A program made the translations under genes and the position numbers. A DNA stretch of 64,000 bases. Origin: Hyposmocoma kahamanoa. Its lineage: Eukaryota > Arthropoda > Insecta > Lepidoptera > Cosmopterigidae. Positions 45,500 through 57,633 of the stretch are shown here, one piece after another; positions within the stretch are counted from its first letter, which is position 1, and each line of letters starts with the position of its first letter. The stretch spans positions 4,694,053-4,758,052 of the forward strand of contig NW_020653337.1 of the NCBI RefSeq assembly GCF_003589595.1. Reading direction: 5' to 3'. Below the pieces are notes generated by a model. It searched no databases. It was given only the letters and a program-made list of their open reading frames with translations, and was not told the DNA's origin.

Positions 45500-45965
45500 T
45501 AACGAAACGAGTTTCTATCGAGGTTTTAACGATTGTTACACATTGAAAATGAAAATATTTTTTCGCATCTAAATAAATAAAAGTCACGGTAGCCTATTCT
45601 GCCCTCGTAGCGAAAAAAGGCCCAACTATGCATACTTGATACGGCAGTTGTGCCTTTTATACGTTCCGAGGACAGCATTGAAATCCCCGTCACATGTTTT
45701 CCGACGGTTGTGAACCTTCTTCGACGTTTATGGTTCATAACGATGTTTTCCTTAACCGAAAAACTCACGGTAAATTTCAAATTACATTTCGCACATAAAT
45801 TCCGAAAAACTCAAAACTGTGAGCCCTGATTGTAACATGCCGTGAGTATATAATTAGTTTTTCCAAACCATCGTTTCGGGCCCTTTACAGGTCCTATGGT
45901 CACGGTTGACTGAAACGTTTGTGTGTTTGAAAAAATATTTTCATTTCCGAAGTGATTTTCCATTA
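45500..45965. mobile_element. Nested repeat block with Penelope terminal motif
   Basis: The left edge (TATCGAGGTTTTAACGATTG) and right edge (GTTTGAAAAAATATTTTC) match the ends of the 4.6-kb element. A GTTTCGGGCCCTTTACAGG motif lies at 45868-45886. A different repeat sits in the middle. It is probably one repeat inserted into another. Confidence 0.5.
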
Positions 45966-46235
45966 TATGTTGATGTTGTGTACTGGATTTTGATTGGATT
46001 TTGACAGTTCTTTTCTATTCATTATGTAGAGTGGAATATACAGTTTATGGAAAGTCAATATTTGGTCGCAACCTGCTTAAATGGGTTCACACCAATTTTT
46101 TTTCGCTGACATGTTGTTCCACTTGTTGGTTGGAAAGGACCCTTGGGGGTCTATATAAATATCCACTTTGAGTATCACATTTTTTTAAAATATTAACTTA
46201 ACATAAAAAATCACAAGGAAAAAATACATATATCT

Positions 46236-46394
46236 ACGCTTGAAAGGCAAAATGGGACTAGCGACATTTTTGGGTCATATTGAGTTATATATGGTATATA
46301 TCCGTTGGAATCAGAAACATTAGCTGATTCCAACGGTATTTTATAACTCAATATGACCAAAAGTGTCGTTTATCCAATTTCGCCTCTCAAGCGT
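46236..46394. repeat. Fold-back palindrome, about 70-bp arms
   Basis: From ACGCTTGAAAGGC (left) to GCCTCTCAAGCGT (right), the two halves are near reverse complements across a loop at about 46310-46320. CCGTTGGAATCAG and CTGATTCCAACGG form the inner stem. Probably a snap-back MITE. Confidence 0.8.
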
Positions 46395-46921
46395 CAATGT
46401 AGTGTAGTTTATATAAATAATAATTTAAGTTTTTGTTTACGCCCCTCAATTGCTTCCGAGGTCCCTACCGCCCCTCTACAACTCTTCAGCGCCCAAGGGG
46501 CTGTAGGAACCACTTTGGGAAACTATGATCTAAGCCTTCTCCTTAGCAGCACTGTGACGTATAACCGGTTGGTGATGATGATCGAATGTTTAACTTGTTA
46601 CAGAACTAGTTACAATATTTGTAACTTATATTTTATGTCATTGACGGGGCCAATAATACACCAGCGTAATGCAACTGCGAAGCTTAATGCATACTTGCGC
46701 ATATTTACGATTTGGCATCGAAATAGAATGGAATTTAGTGCCCTAGTTCGACACGTGTGTTCCGCCTGTGCTCCGGTGATAAAAAAGTCAAAAGATCAGT
46801 GAGTGACGTTTTGTATAATTAACATATGCGCGTTTAGTAACAGTAGAGACAGCTCCTAGTGAAAGAGCTTGGCGGCAGAAATAGGTATGGTGGCATTAGT
46901 TCCCTGGATTGATTTCCAGTT

Positions 46922-47062
46922 TATAGCGGTTACACACGGCGACTTGAAAGCGATGCAAACGCGATGCAGTAGCTAATCGTCTACCTTTATCATCATAGAA
47001 ACTTGTGATTTATAAGCGATTGCATCGATGCAATGGCGCGTTTGTATCCTGTTGTGATGTAA
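46922..47062. mobile_element. Truncated copy of the 42.7-kb MITE
   Basis: It starts TATAGCGGTTACACACGGCG, the same TIR, followed by GCGATGCAAACGCGATGC and TTGCATCGATGCAATGG. The right TIR is missing; another repeat begins near 47070. Confidence 0.65.
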
Positions 47063-47087
47063 ATAATATCAGTACAGAGTACTAAAG

Positions 47088-47493
47088 AAACCGACCTCAA
47101 AAGTACGTGGAATTACATCTATTTGTAAGTTTTATTGAAAAATCCCCTAGTTCGCCACTATGCAGGACTTGACACAGGAGATAATAAAAATCGGTTCTCA
47201 CTAGGTACTCAAAGTATATTGAGAGAGAAAAACGCCTTGAATTGGAGAATAGCAAAACCAACCATTAAAATAATTGCTCCTTAAGTAACATTTAGGCGCT
47301 ATTTATAAAAATTAATATTCATGCGTGATCAGTCACCCTTAGAGGTGGATGATTTTCTTGAAAATGAAATGAGACCAATATGGAGGTACCCTCTTTCCAA
47401 TCAAAAAATATGAAAATCCGTTCACTAATACCGGAGTTATCGCGTAACATACACATAAAAAAAAAGAATAACATACAGTCGAATTGAGAACCT
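47088..47493. mobile_element. AACCGACTTC-family repeat, inverted copy
   Basis: It opens AGTACTAAAGAAACCGACC and runs to CAGTCGAATTGAGAACC, the reverse of the 3.5-kb copy, with the same GAATTACATCTATTTG and CGCGTAACATACA blocks. The last part is disrupted by an insertion before CTTCCTCCTTT at about 47525. Confidence 0.65.
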
Positions 47494-47854
47494 ATATATT
47501 ACACAATAATTTGTAGAAATTAAGAACTTCCTCCTTTACCAATTCCATCAAAAACAGAAGGTTTAGCACTCCTGTGAATGTAGGTGTGCTAAACCTTCCC
47601 TTTGACAATGACATTTCTTTTTCACATTTTGGACTTCTAATTATAATTCATACTATAAAGTAGTTAATATATGGTGTAAAATTGGCGTCTATGGGTAGAG
47701 GACTGTCTCTGGTAAATAGGTCTTCACCACGTCGGTATTATAATTTAATAACTTTTATTTTAATAACATTACGTGAAAATGAAATAAATATTAATCTTGT
47801 TGTCTTTATTTTTCATAATTCGTCAAATTTTCAAAAGCGTCCATTGCATTGTCT

Positions 47855-48078
47855 TGACCGCCTCCGTGGTCGTGTGGCTTGCAAACCGGTTTTCATGGTG
47901 TCGCCATCTCTGAGATCCCGGGTTCGAGCCCCGGCCACAGATACTATACTATATACTATAGAAAAGTTTCTATATTTTAGGAGTCTGGGTGTTTGTGGTA
48001 CCGTCGTTTTTTTCCGATTTCCATAACACAAGTTCTTTAGCTACTTACTTTGGAATGTTGTGTTGTTGTGTTGTGAAA
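47855..48078 (+). mobile_element. tRNA-derived SINE, family D
   Basis: CCTCCGTGGTCGTGTGGC (A box) and CCCGGGTTCGAGCCCCGG (B box) are followed by a body with GAGTCTGGGTGTTTG and TCCATAACACAAGTTC, and a TGTTG-repeat tail. The LINE begins at the tail. Confidence 0.75.
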
Positions 48079-49829
48079 CTGGAAGGGTCAAACCTCGTAA
48101 CTTAGATTTTCAACTAAGATTTAATGACAAAATTGTAAACACAGACGCAGAAGTTGCTAAAATATTTGAAAATTTTTTTACCAACATTCCAATTTTGACT
48201 ACTAATTCGTTAAATTCATCTCCCACGGCCGCTGAATCCTTACTAAAAGAAAATAATGCAGTTAGTATCACTAATTTAAGGTTCCGTCATGTATTTCCAA
48301 ACGATATTGTTAAGGCCTTTAAGTCTATAAATATAAAAAATACTGCTGATCTTGATGGTCTTTCAGTCAGAGTAATTAGTTCTATAGTTGATTGTATTGC
48401 GCCTTACTTAGCCTGTGTCTTTAATAAATGTGTTGATGATGGTGTCTTTCCTGACCTCATGAAGCAAAGTAAAGTTATTCCACTTTTCAAATCTGGTAGT
48501 ATTTCTGACCCCACCAATTTCAGACCTATATCAATACTACCAACTCTCAGTAAAATATTTGAAAAAATTATTCTAAATCAGATGTGTGCACATTTTTATA
48601 GTAATAATTTAATGTCTCCTAAACAATTTGGTTTCACTCGGGGTCGCTCTACAACCGACGCTGGTGTAGAGTTGATTAATCATATATTTGATGCATGGGA
48701 AGTCTCACATGATGCTATTGGTGTATTCTGTGACCTTTCCAAGGCTTTTGATTGTGTGCACCATGATACACTGGTCAGGAAACTTCGCCATTATGGTGTG
48801 GCGGGACGTGATCTCGACCTTCTTAAATCGTATTTGCGTGGTAGGGTACAGAGGGTCGATGTTAACGGTACGAGATCGTCAGGGTCTGTAATTAGCATGG
48901 GTGTCCCTCAAGGTTCAATTCTAGGCCCATTTTTGTTTTTAGTTTATATTAATGATTTACCTAGCCTTATGGAGGGTATAAAACATGAGATAGTATTGTT
49001 TGCTGATGATACTTCCTTATTATTTAAAGTTAAAAGGCACCAATGTTCCTATGACGATGTGAACAATGCTATATCTAAAGTAGTTGATTGGTTTGCTGTT
49101 AATAACCTACTTCTTAATGAGAAAAAAACAAATTGTGTGAAATTTACATTACCCAATGTTAGAGAGACGGTTACAAACATTGTAGTTAGAAACGAAAAAT
49201 TGAATCTTGTGGATACAGTTGTATTTCTAGGTATAACGTTAGATGCTAAATTGCAATGGGGTCCCCATATAAGTAAGTTGTCAAAACGGCTCAGCTCTGC
49301 TGTGTACGCGATTAAAAAAATAAGGAAACTTTCAGACGTCGAAACCGCTAGATTGGTTTACTTCAGCTACTTTCACAGTCTAATGACATACGGCATTTTG
49401 CTTTGGGGTAATGCCGCCGATATCAATAGAATCTTTGTCCTGCAGAAACGTGCAGTTAGGGCAATTTACAATCTGGGCCCCAAAGTATCTTTGAGAGATA
49501 AGTTTAAGGAAATTAACATTCTTACACTAGCCTCACAATACATTTATGAAAATATAATTTATGTTAAAAGGAATAGTAATTTCTTTATGAAAAATAGTGA
49601 CAGACATAACATTAATACGAGGAATAAAAATAAACTAGCTTTTCTTGATAGTCGTCTTCACAAAGTCAAACAATCATTTAAGGGGCAATGTATACGCTTC
49701 TATAACAAGATTCCGGTTGATATACAAAATTTGCCTTTCACGAGGTTTAAAACTATAGTGAAACAAAAACTTTATACTAAAGGTTATTATACAACTTCTG
49801 CGTACTTGGATGACAAAAATCCGTGGTAG
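48060..49829 (+). CDS. Non-LTR reverse transcriptase (partial ORF2)
   Basis: 589 codons without a stop. The RT order is visible: FRPISILPTLSKIFEKI (finger), the A motif with AFD (Asp 231), GVPQGSILGPFLF (B motif), FADD at 314-317 (C motif) and the thumb/C-terminal domain. It would prime reverse transcription at a nicked target. The apurinic endonuclease domain upstream is absent. The first dozen or so codons derive from the neighbouring SINE tail, so the real element frame begins near 48080. The intact frame suggests a young copy. It cannot be autonomous in this truncated form. Confidence 0.87.
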   Translation: MLLCCETGRVKPRNLDFQLRFNDKIVNTDAEVAKIFENFFTNIPILTTNSLNSSPTAAESLLKENNAVSITNLRFRHVFPNDIVKAFKSINIKNTADLDGLSVRVISSIVDCIAPYLACVFNKCVDDGVFPDLMKQSKVIPLFKSGSISDPTNFRPISILPTLSKIFEKIILNQMCAHFYSNNLMSPKQFGFTRGRSTTDAGVELINHIFDAWEVSHDAIGVFCDLSKAFDCVHHDTLVRKLRHYGVAGRDLDLLKSYLRGRVQRVDVNGTRSSGSVISMGVPQGSILGPFLFLVYINDLPSLMEGIKHEIVLFADDTSLLFKVKRHQCSYDDVNNAISKVVDWFAVNNLLLNEKKTNCVKFTLPNVRETVTNIVVRNEKLNLVDTVVFLGITLDAKLQWGPHISKLSKRLSSAVYAIKKIRKLSDVETARLVYFSYFHSLMTYGILLWGNAADINRIFVLQKRAVRAIYNLGPKVSLRDKFKEINILTLASQYIYENIIYVKRNSNFFMKNSDRHNINTRNKNKLAFLDSRLHKVKQSFKGQCIRFYNKIPVDIQNLPFTRFKTIVKQKLYTKGYYTTSAYLDDKNPW

Positions 49830-50056
49830 TAACCCGTTTAGCTCATGGAGGTAGTCTCAATCTGATGTTTCAAATAAAAAAATATTGTAAATGTTATTTA
49901 CAAAGAGCAACCCCTAGAGTTTCTTGCTCATTCTTCTCAGGGGAATCTGCCTTACGAATGAGCGGTAGAGTTTAACCATTGTGACGATTTCAAGTGTAAT
50001 AATGCTTACCTATGAAATAAAGATTATTTTGATTTTGATTTTTGATTTTTGATTTT
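48080..50056 (+). mobile_element. 5'-truncated CR1/Daphne-like non-LTR retrotransposon
   Basis: The element consists of the C-terminal ORF2 with reverse transcriptase, a 3' UTR of about 220 bp, AATAAA at 50016-50021, and a tail of GATTTT(T) repeats (about 50031-50055). A short microsatellite tail instead of poly(A) is usual for the CR1 group. The 5' end abuts a SINE tail of TGTTG repeats near 48056-48078, so the copy is 5'-truncated. The endonuclease part is missing. Clade assignment is from motif style only. Confidence 0.85.
49830..50056 (+). repeat. 3' UTR and repeat tail of the CR1/Daphne-like LINE
   Basis: Contains the CATTCTTCTCAGGGGAAT block and a polyadenylation signal, then the short-repeat tail. 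The same block reappears at 2.4 and 57.4 kb, defining family members in this window. Confidence 0.8.
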
Positions 50057-50514
50057 GTTGTTGCTCTCTAATATTGTCTGTCACCTTAAAAACTAACCGA
50101 ACCTAATCAATTTTTTTATCATACCGAACTTCTGTTGAAACGCAAACAACTAAAAAGTTTTTAATTACAAGTTTTAATATAAAAAGTTTCTTCGTTCCAT
50201 TTCATGCTCCATTATATCGAACAAAGTGTCTTTGTTGTAAAGTTTATTTTAAGGTTTAGTGTCTGGATTAACGAACGCCAATTAGCCCCGTTTGTCATTT
50301 TGATAATGATCAAGTTTTCCGAATTTTTAACTTTAAAGGTTTAGTCCACTGAGTTTTATGAGCTATACCATGCTATTACTTGACTGGTGTTTAGGGGTCC
50401 AAAAGGAGCGTCCCCGTTCGATCATTATCCTGTGCGTCTGGTACGTCGTGGGCAACAATCGGCGAGTTTCTTACGCCGATTGCAAATCCCTTCACCAAGG
50501 TGGCAAACAATATA

Positions 50515-50815
50515 CATTTAGTAGCAGTAGAGCTCCTTGTGAAAGAGTTCGTCCAGGGAAACAGTACTTCCCTAGACGAACTCTTTCACTTTACCTATTT
50601 CTGAAGTTTTGAAGAGTCAGGAGGCTGGTGAAATTACAGGCTCATGGAACTGGTCAAGTTCGTCTCAGGGTGACGAGCGCAGTGGCAGTGCCCAAGATCT
50701 CAGAGATCTTTGCGATTTAAATGTCTGAGTGGCACTGCAACTGTTATGGACAGGCGTGTTATTTAACACCATGCGCACGACTTGTTCGTCCTGTCACTTG
50801 ATATTATTATAAAAA
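50515..50815 (+). mobile_element. Interspersed repeat family E, near-complete
   Basis: Opens TAGTAGCAGTAGAGCTCC and runs through GTGACGAGCGCAGTGGCAG to GACTTGTTCGTCCTGTCAC. No tRNA head. Near the left end GTGAAAGAGTTCGTCCAGGG is repeated inverted (50538-50588), giving a 21-bp-arm hairpin private to this copy. About ten copies or pieces lie in the window. Confidence 0.75.
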
Positions 50816-51169
50816 AAATCTAGATACCTACTCCTACATAGAACACCGCATTGCCGCAAAGCTACAGTGCAGTGTTCTAGGTAATGCAAGAAAGTGAATT
50901 AATGTTACTGTAAGTGCTTTCGTCGGATTTATCTATAACATTAACTGTAAAATGTTGACAGATCCCTATATCATTACTCGTAATAGAAACGCATGCCATC
51001 TAAAATTATGACAGAGTATGTGGGTAGCGACTTATTTGAGAGCTCTGAACTAGACTGGCACAAACTACGCTATACGCCAACATGGGTATAGACCCAGCAG
51101 AGGTTGAGCTGTGAATGGTGATGATGAAACTAAAATTAAATCTTCCCTTCTTTTTTTACTAATAAGGAC

Positions 51170-51300
51170 GGATAAGAACCATGGCCGCACGCGCCCGCTC
51201 TCTGTGTGTTGTCTACTATATAAATACACGGAATTAGACCCGCCGCAGTCCCGGCCCGACCCGCGCCCGACCCCTCCCTGTGTGTTTCACGCTTTACAAT
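51170..51300 (+). promoter_or_regulatory. GC-rich patch with TATA-like element (tentative)
   Basis: TATATAAAT at 51217-51225 lies between GC-rich stretches, with a CAGTCC initiator-like motif about 25 bases downstream. No gene follows, so this may be part of a repeat. Confidence 0.2.
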
Positions 51301-52381
51301 TCCATACCCAAATCTGATAATACCGCGCTCTAAGTGCGGAATTACCAAACACAAACACTTTGCTTTCAAACCATAAAATAATATAAAAAGCAAACTATAT
51401 TTCCGAAATGATTTTGCATATAAATTCTACAATATTTTAACATTTCAAATATCTAAAAACAATTATTTAACCTTACTTACCTCTTACTGAAAACATCCGT
51501 AAAATAATATTGTATAAGTGTGAAAACGCATAGAACGTATCGTCTTCGAATGATCACTTAAAATGACATAGTAACGAGCATGCAAGGAGCAATCGTGTCA
51601 GGCTATGATACTGGGGCACTGTGAACTCTAAGTAGCGTGTAGTTAGTTATTGAGATATACAGAGGTGCGAAATTATCAGCTGCGCGATAATACCCAACTC
51701 TACCCTATATTTCCTTATAATAGTCCTTGTACAATAGGGAATAAAAACTGTGCTAGGATTTTGTTTATACATGCACATACATTACTTAACGCTATTGTGC
51801 CTGAGCAAAAACAATAGCAATATTGATATTATGCTAGCCACTGATATGAAAAACAAAAACTATATAGAATTTAATTACCTAATATGAGAAAACTTATGAG
51901 ATATGTGTATCTTTGACCCTTTAAGCATAGCGCATTGGTTCATAAAATTATCGCTTTTAATTTTTATCCAAAGTCAAGCTTAATTTCTTGTAATACTGTT
52001 AAATCCGTGTAAAAGCATTTTATTATAACCTAAAGCCATATTTCACCTGTTTAAACACAGCTCCATTATAGCTTACATTGTTTAGTACATCCATGTGGCA
52101 TGACCTTTATCCTATATATCCTATATATAACAATAACGACACAAAGTTTTATTGTCTGTGTATGTAGGATAGACACAGCTGACTGCAATAACTCGCTACG
52201 TCGAGATTATCAACCGGGCTTGCCATTATCCCTATTCTCCATTATATTTGGAATTCATTTATTATAGTTTATCTGGTTTAGTCTAGTATGTTCGCGTCTG
52301 CTATTAATTTAGTATGCAATAACCGCTCATGTCGTCAGTATTTCGCAGAAATTAAGAAAGTAGTAGGTCGTATGCGACTTT

Positions 52382-52571
52382 ACGTAGATTTTTCAGGGGA
52401 ACGTGTTTTTGGTTTTAACGACTGTTTTTAAAACATTTACGTTGTTTCGTGTCAAGATTCAATTTCAAAACTTAAACTTAATTAAAACCAAAACTGAATT
52501 TTAAAACGGGACGTAAGTATTTTAAAACAATCGTTAAAACCTAAAACATGCTCCCCTGAAAAAAATCTACG
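52382..52571. mobile_element. Small TIR element (about 190 bp)
   Basis: The left arm from 52382 (ACGTAGATTTTTCAGGGGAA, then GGTTTTAACGA) is inverted at the right (TCGTTAAAACC, then CTCCCCTGA, ending 52571). Arms are about 50 bp with a few mismatches. No coding capacity. Confidence 0.75.
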
Positions 52572-54884
52572 AAATCTCATTTACGTCCTATTTGCAAAAC
52601 ATCGATTGTATTTGCACATGATCCAAAAAGAGGTAGGCGTTGTTACAACTAAGCGATCATCTCTAATAAAAGAATAAAATCTAAACACACATAAATGTAC
52701 AGCTTCTATCTTAAAGGCCTCGATCTTTAATAAAGTCCCAATCTATATTTTAGACTAAACCGGAAATTGTGCATAGATTGAAAAAAACACAGTGTTTTGG
52801 ATCAATTCTCACAATGTAAAAATTTAAGTAAAATGCGGTATTAAGAAAACTGAAAACACTCAAATTTTTGCTTAGGAGTATTGTCACCTCGTTATTGACG
52901 TAGCAAACAAATATTCGTTCATCGGAAACAATCTAAACTGAAATCCTTGGATCAATTAATTAAAGCTAATCTTATTTCGGCTGTCCATTACAATCCCGCT
53001 TTTCCGTCAGCGATAAAAGCGGCACAATAAAAACGCCCTATAAATTAAAAGGATTTGGAGATTGTTAATAAGGTTTAGTGCGTTTGTCGAGCTGAAGCCG
53101 GAGCGTCAGCGTTAAGCGATTTTCATATAATCACCACGCGTCTGCTGTATGAATTCGTACTACAAATAGAAACTGTTTATTGCTACGTCCCAACGATTTT
53201 ATAAAAAAGGCACAAAAAAAGTCTAGCGTGGTCAGCGGAGGGGGTGCGTAGAAAAGTTTGTGGACAAAGCGTGTATTAAACAAAAGGCAAAAACAAAAAG
53301 TTTGTGCAGCTAGGGACCCAAAAGTGAGTCGTACTGACGTGAAAAATCACAAGGTTCAGTGCCGAAGCTAAGATAGTAGTAAGTAACAATACAAAACATA
53401 TGAGTTGACTTATACCGTTGAAGTTAACAAAACGATAGCTCGTTTCAGGGTACAACTAATGCTATCTAGCGGTGGCGCGATGGAACTAATTGCATGTTGA
53501 AGTTGTGGTTACAAGACTAATATAAATAAAAACTGAAATAACATAAAAAATCAGCATCACAACATTTAAACAACAAGTTAAGTAATACTATACTGACATG
53601 TGTGCGACTGTGGCGTAATTAAAAGAATCCCATTCAGTCAAAGTCACAACCTATAGGTTTTCAATGGGCCTTAACCGAGTGAGTGACGGACGTATGCGTC
53701 CCGAAGTGAAAATAAAATAAACGAATATTACGAATCAGAAACCCTTTAATATATATTTTTTTGATATTTCATTATTTTTGATTGATTTTATTTTATTCGG
53801 ATTTTATGATATTTTAAATTAATTTGAATTAACATAATATATTTAAATGGGACAATCCTATCCCTTCATTTATTCAAAAATGATATTTATAATGAACACC
53901 TAAGGTAATTTTTAACACACTTCAAAAAAATGGAGGAAAGAAAAACAAAGAAACGCCTTAATGGATTCCAATGCAGTAAGTTTGTAAATGTGTCTTGGCT
54001 GGCATCGACTCTAAAAATAACTGGGGGTCGATTCAGAACCTTACGATAACTCAGTTGTCGACCGATTCGATTTGATATCGTACGATTTCTTTTCACTTTT
54101 ATTCACAACACCCGAATCGAACGTCAAACTGTCGTATTCGAAACCAAACCGAAATGACGCAACACCCGTACGATTACCCGAGTTTCTCGACTGGCAAAGG
54201 CTACAAAAGTTATTCAGAACACAGTTATCGAATGAAAGTTACCGCACATACTATTCTTTACAAAACAAGAATGTAATATGGAAATCTCTTATTATTTTAA
54301 ATAAACTCTGGATTTTATTCATGTTTATTAATTTATTTTAAAGCAAGATTAATTTACTCCTATATTTTAGGCCTTTAAAGTATTAAAAATGTATATAAAA
54401 GGATTTTCATTTTTCTTATAATCTATTTCACCGACTAACTCCATAAATGCTGTTGGATAAAGATATCATATTCGAATCCGAATGGAACGCTTAACTCGAA
54501 TGTATTGAATGGCTCGGAAAGCGCCCTTCGATTCGAGAACGATATCCAATAGAACGATTTGGTTAACATATCAAAGAGTTCTAAATCAGGGTCTTGATTA
54601 GACATAGTAAATTTAAGTATCCATATTTTATAAGTGGTAAAGCAAAACCCCAAACCGATCAGTAGCTAGCACATACCAATAATAACACTTGTAACAACTA
54701 TACCTCTAACACGCCATTAGTTCCGTCGCGTCACCACTATATAGCATTAGTTGTACTCTGAAACGCGCTAAACGTTTTGTAAACTTAGTATAAGTAGTAT
54801 AAGTCATCTCATATGTTCTGTATTGTTAGTATAATGCTCTCTACTGCTATAGCATTTGTATAGCACTAAAAGGCTAATTAGGCC

Positions 54885-55328
54885 AATCTAAATGTATGGG
54901 TGTGAAACATGGACACTAATGCTGAAGGAAGAACACAAATTATTAATGGCTGAAATGGGATTCTGGGACCAATCAAAATCACACGAGAATGTGGGAACTT
55001 GAGGGCCAGATTCAATAGAGAGATAGAAGAACTAGTGTCTGAGCCGAACATAATCGGGGAAATAAAATCTGCTCAACTTCGCTGGCTAAGACGTGTGGAA
55101 AGAATGGGAGGGGAACGAGCTGCCAAAAGAGCGTATTTTGGGCAACCTACGGTTCACCGTCCAGTGGGCCGTCCAAGATATCGTTGAAAGGATGAAGTCG
55201 CCAAAGACCTGAAGGCACTAAATGTGTCCGAATGGTCAGAATTGGCACAAGACCGACAGAAATGGCGTACTTTGGTGTGGGAGGTCAAGATCCACTTTGG
55301 GTCGCTGAGCCAGCAAAGTAAGTAAGAA
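54885..55328 (+). pseudogene. Non-LTR retrotransposon C-terminal fragment
   Basis: MYGCETWTLMLKEEHKLL is followed, after a frame change, by IKSAQLRWLRRVERMGGERA, GRPRYRW and a closing FGSLSQQSK before a stop. This is a recognisable LINE C-terminus of the Jockey/RTE style. It is broken by a frameshift near 54960 and a TGA at 55185-55187. Confidence 0.75.
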
Positions 55329-56297
55329 AAAGACTCTCAATTTATTATTATTATATATATAAGACAAAAGTAAATAAAAAGTAATAGGTACGTGCACTGT
55401 TATCATTTGGACTAAATATGAATTTCGTTGTTTTGCTTATTAGTGCAGTGACTTTTTGTGGTTTTTGAAGTTTGTTGATTTTTTTTTAAAGTTTATTTAT
55501 ATTTAACGTGCTCAGTATTACCAGATGTGTGAGTTTCAATATAGCTTATAACACTTCTATGTTGTTGTTATTCGCCAGTATTCACAAACGTCCATTAGAT
55601 AGCTATTAAAAAATGGTGGATGCCAGATGCGTCTTAATTCTTAGGTTAAATTTTAGCGCTTTTTTAATTAGTTGATGAATAATAAAAAACGTATTTTTTG
55701 TTCTTTGTGATAAACGGGTCGATCAACTTTTTTGACCAACCTTGTGGTGAAAGTAAATTAAACAAAATACTGAATTAATAATCCTAATTTGAATTTATTA
55801 CAACAGTCGTTCAGATGTGCAGCGATATTTGTAAATTATTTTCTAAAGTATTTATGAAAAACTTAAACGTATTCTTTATTAAGTCTTAGGGTGGCAATTT
55901 TCAGCTTTGAGTGGTACTGCAACTGCTTGTTGGTCTCGTCACGTTAATATCATGAAAAAACGTATATCATCTTGCCATATGACATTTTATATGGTTGCAA
56001 TAAACTTCTTTCTTTCTTCTATTAACTGTTTTACTCTTCCAATCTGGTTAACCCGATAATTCCGATTAGGTTATTTGAATAACTATTGATACTCTATAAC
56101 ACATACATATACAAAATACCTTCGACATTTTAATCAACTAACTCTGTACTTCTTAGTTCGTAGCGACTCATGGAAGGCTACTACGGGCGTAGGCGGAGCT
56201 ACGTCTACGCCGTGGGTTGTAGAGACATTAACAAGATGAAGCAGCAATAAAGCTTTATGTATATTGTGATTAGTATATTAAAATAGTCGAGAGATCA

Positions 56298-56352
56298 GGC
56301 TAAAGAAGTTAACATTCTTACACTGACGTCACAGTGTACAATTGAAAATGTT
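56298..56352 (+). mobile_element. Short LINE coding fragment
   Basis: AAGTTAACATTCTTACACT followed by a CACA..ACA block matches the region around 49510-49555 of the LINE. Only about 50 bp are recognisable. Confidence 0.45.
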
Positions 56353-56577
56353 ACGTAACTACTCCGACATTTGTGAACCGACTTCGAAGACTTTTTTTGG
56401 AATAAGGGTAAAAGAAATGGAAGTACATTAATTTTCTAAATCGAGCGAAATAGATGCGCTTGTGTTGAATACTTTTTCATAACGTTTTTTTCCCACCATC
56501 CCTCCGCATAAAATTAATAAAATAAATAACACAAGCAACTACAGTCACAAACACCACCACCAAAAAATGTATCCCAC

Positions 56578-56755
56578 ATGAGTTTCGCCTCTCCACGAGG
56601 TCCTCAGGGGCTGTTGATTGCTCGACACTCGGCCGAAGAACGACTGCACGATGTAACCTTTACTAGGTTCGCGGAAACATGCTTGGAAATGTTTGCATTA
56701 CTTTCAAAAAACGGAAACTTTGTCATTTATAGACCATGGGACTTCTTCCCGGCCA
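56578..56755 (+). CDS. Unidentified short open frame ending at a donor-like site
   Basis: ATG at 56578 opens 60 codons, reading RHSAEERLHDV and later RFAETCLEMFALL, up to CCAAGTAAGTAT, which resembles a splice donor. No homology recognised. It may be chance. Confidence 0.2.
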
Positions 56756-57171
56756 AGTAAGTATGAAAATCCATTACGGTCCTCTTCTCTAAAATACAGT
56801 AATAGATACATATTCAAACACATTATCAGAAATTCAGCAGACTATTATTATTAATGTGTCTGGAAAAACAATAACATTTTCTTTTAGAAATTTTCCTAAC
56901 ACGTCAAATATTACTTTTAATATTAATTAATATTTTTTTTACTTTACTATTATACATCTTCCTCTCTTTAGTCTTTTATTAATTGCTCACATTGTTTGAG
57001 AAAAATTCAATACACGCCTCGGCGGGAACGGGGATTGCTTGACTCGTATTTGTTGTGAAACTCATACTCGTCCAGCAATCCCTTACTTCCCGGACTCTGT
57101 AATAATGTACTATAGTTCGATTTTTATTAACATGGACTTCCGCAAAGTAACGCCAGAATTCATAATTACTT

Positions 57172-57352
57172 GGGAAAAGGGTACTCAGTATAGTAGTCTC
57201 ATTTAAATTGGAAGAAAATATTACACCTCTACAGGTGGTAAATTAGAGGATGCACCCAGTTAATTGGATTTCACCCAATTTCTGTTAATCGATTTCAATA
57301 AAACTTGGCAAAAAGAAGTAATTCTACAAACTTTTTAGGTCGGGTATTTTTT
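57172..57352. mobile_element. AACCGACTTC-family partial copy
   Basis: GAAGAAAATATTACACCTC, AATCGATTTCAATAAAACTT and a decayed end TTTTTAGGTCGGGTATTTTT match the right half of the 3.5-kb copy. Confidence 0.6.
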
Positions 57353-57384
57353 ATACAAAAGTTATATTATTAAATAAATGTTGC

Positions 57385-57482
57385 AAATTATAAATGTTTA
57401 CAAATATTTATTGACAAAGGACAATCTCTAGGGTTTCTAATCATACTTCTCAGGGGAATATAAGTCACGAATGAAAAATGAA
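57385..57482 (+). mobile_element. LINE 3' UTR fragment
   Basis: It carries CTAGGGTTTCT and ACTTCTCAGGGGAATAT in the order and spacing seen in the 3' UTR at 49915-49955. Strongly diverged. Confidence 0.6.
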
Positions 57483-57633
57483 GATTTTTTTAAATTTAAA
57501 GTAATTTCTAAACAAGTATGAGTTTAGAATACGATATGAAGACGACGTTTTCTAAGTACGTGGCAACACGACTTTTGTCACAGTTACCGGTGCGGTTAAA
57601 GTGACCACACCGTAAGATAAGCGTCTAGGATAG

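Larger units (their letters stand above)
50820..54880. other. No recognisable gene
   Basis: Apart from the GC-rich patch at 51.2 kb and the TIR element at 52.4 kb, only AT-rich DNA with short ORFs. Confidence 0.45.

Noticed and set aside
46353..46802. 149-codon ORF
   Set aside because: It starts inside the fold-back palindrome, has no domain and atypical composition.
47860..47940. tRNA gene
   Set aside because: A and B boxes are present but it continues into a SINE body shared with 5.4 kb.
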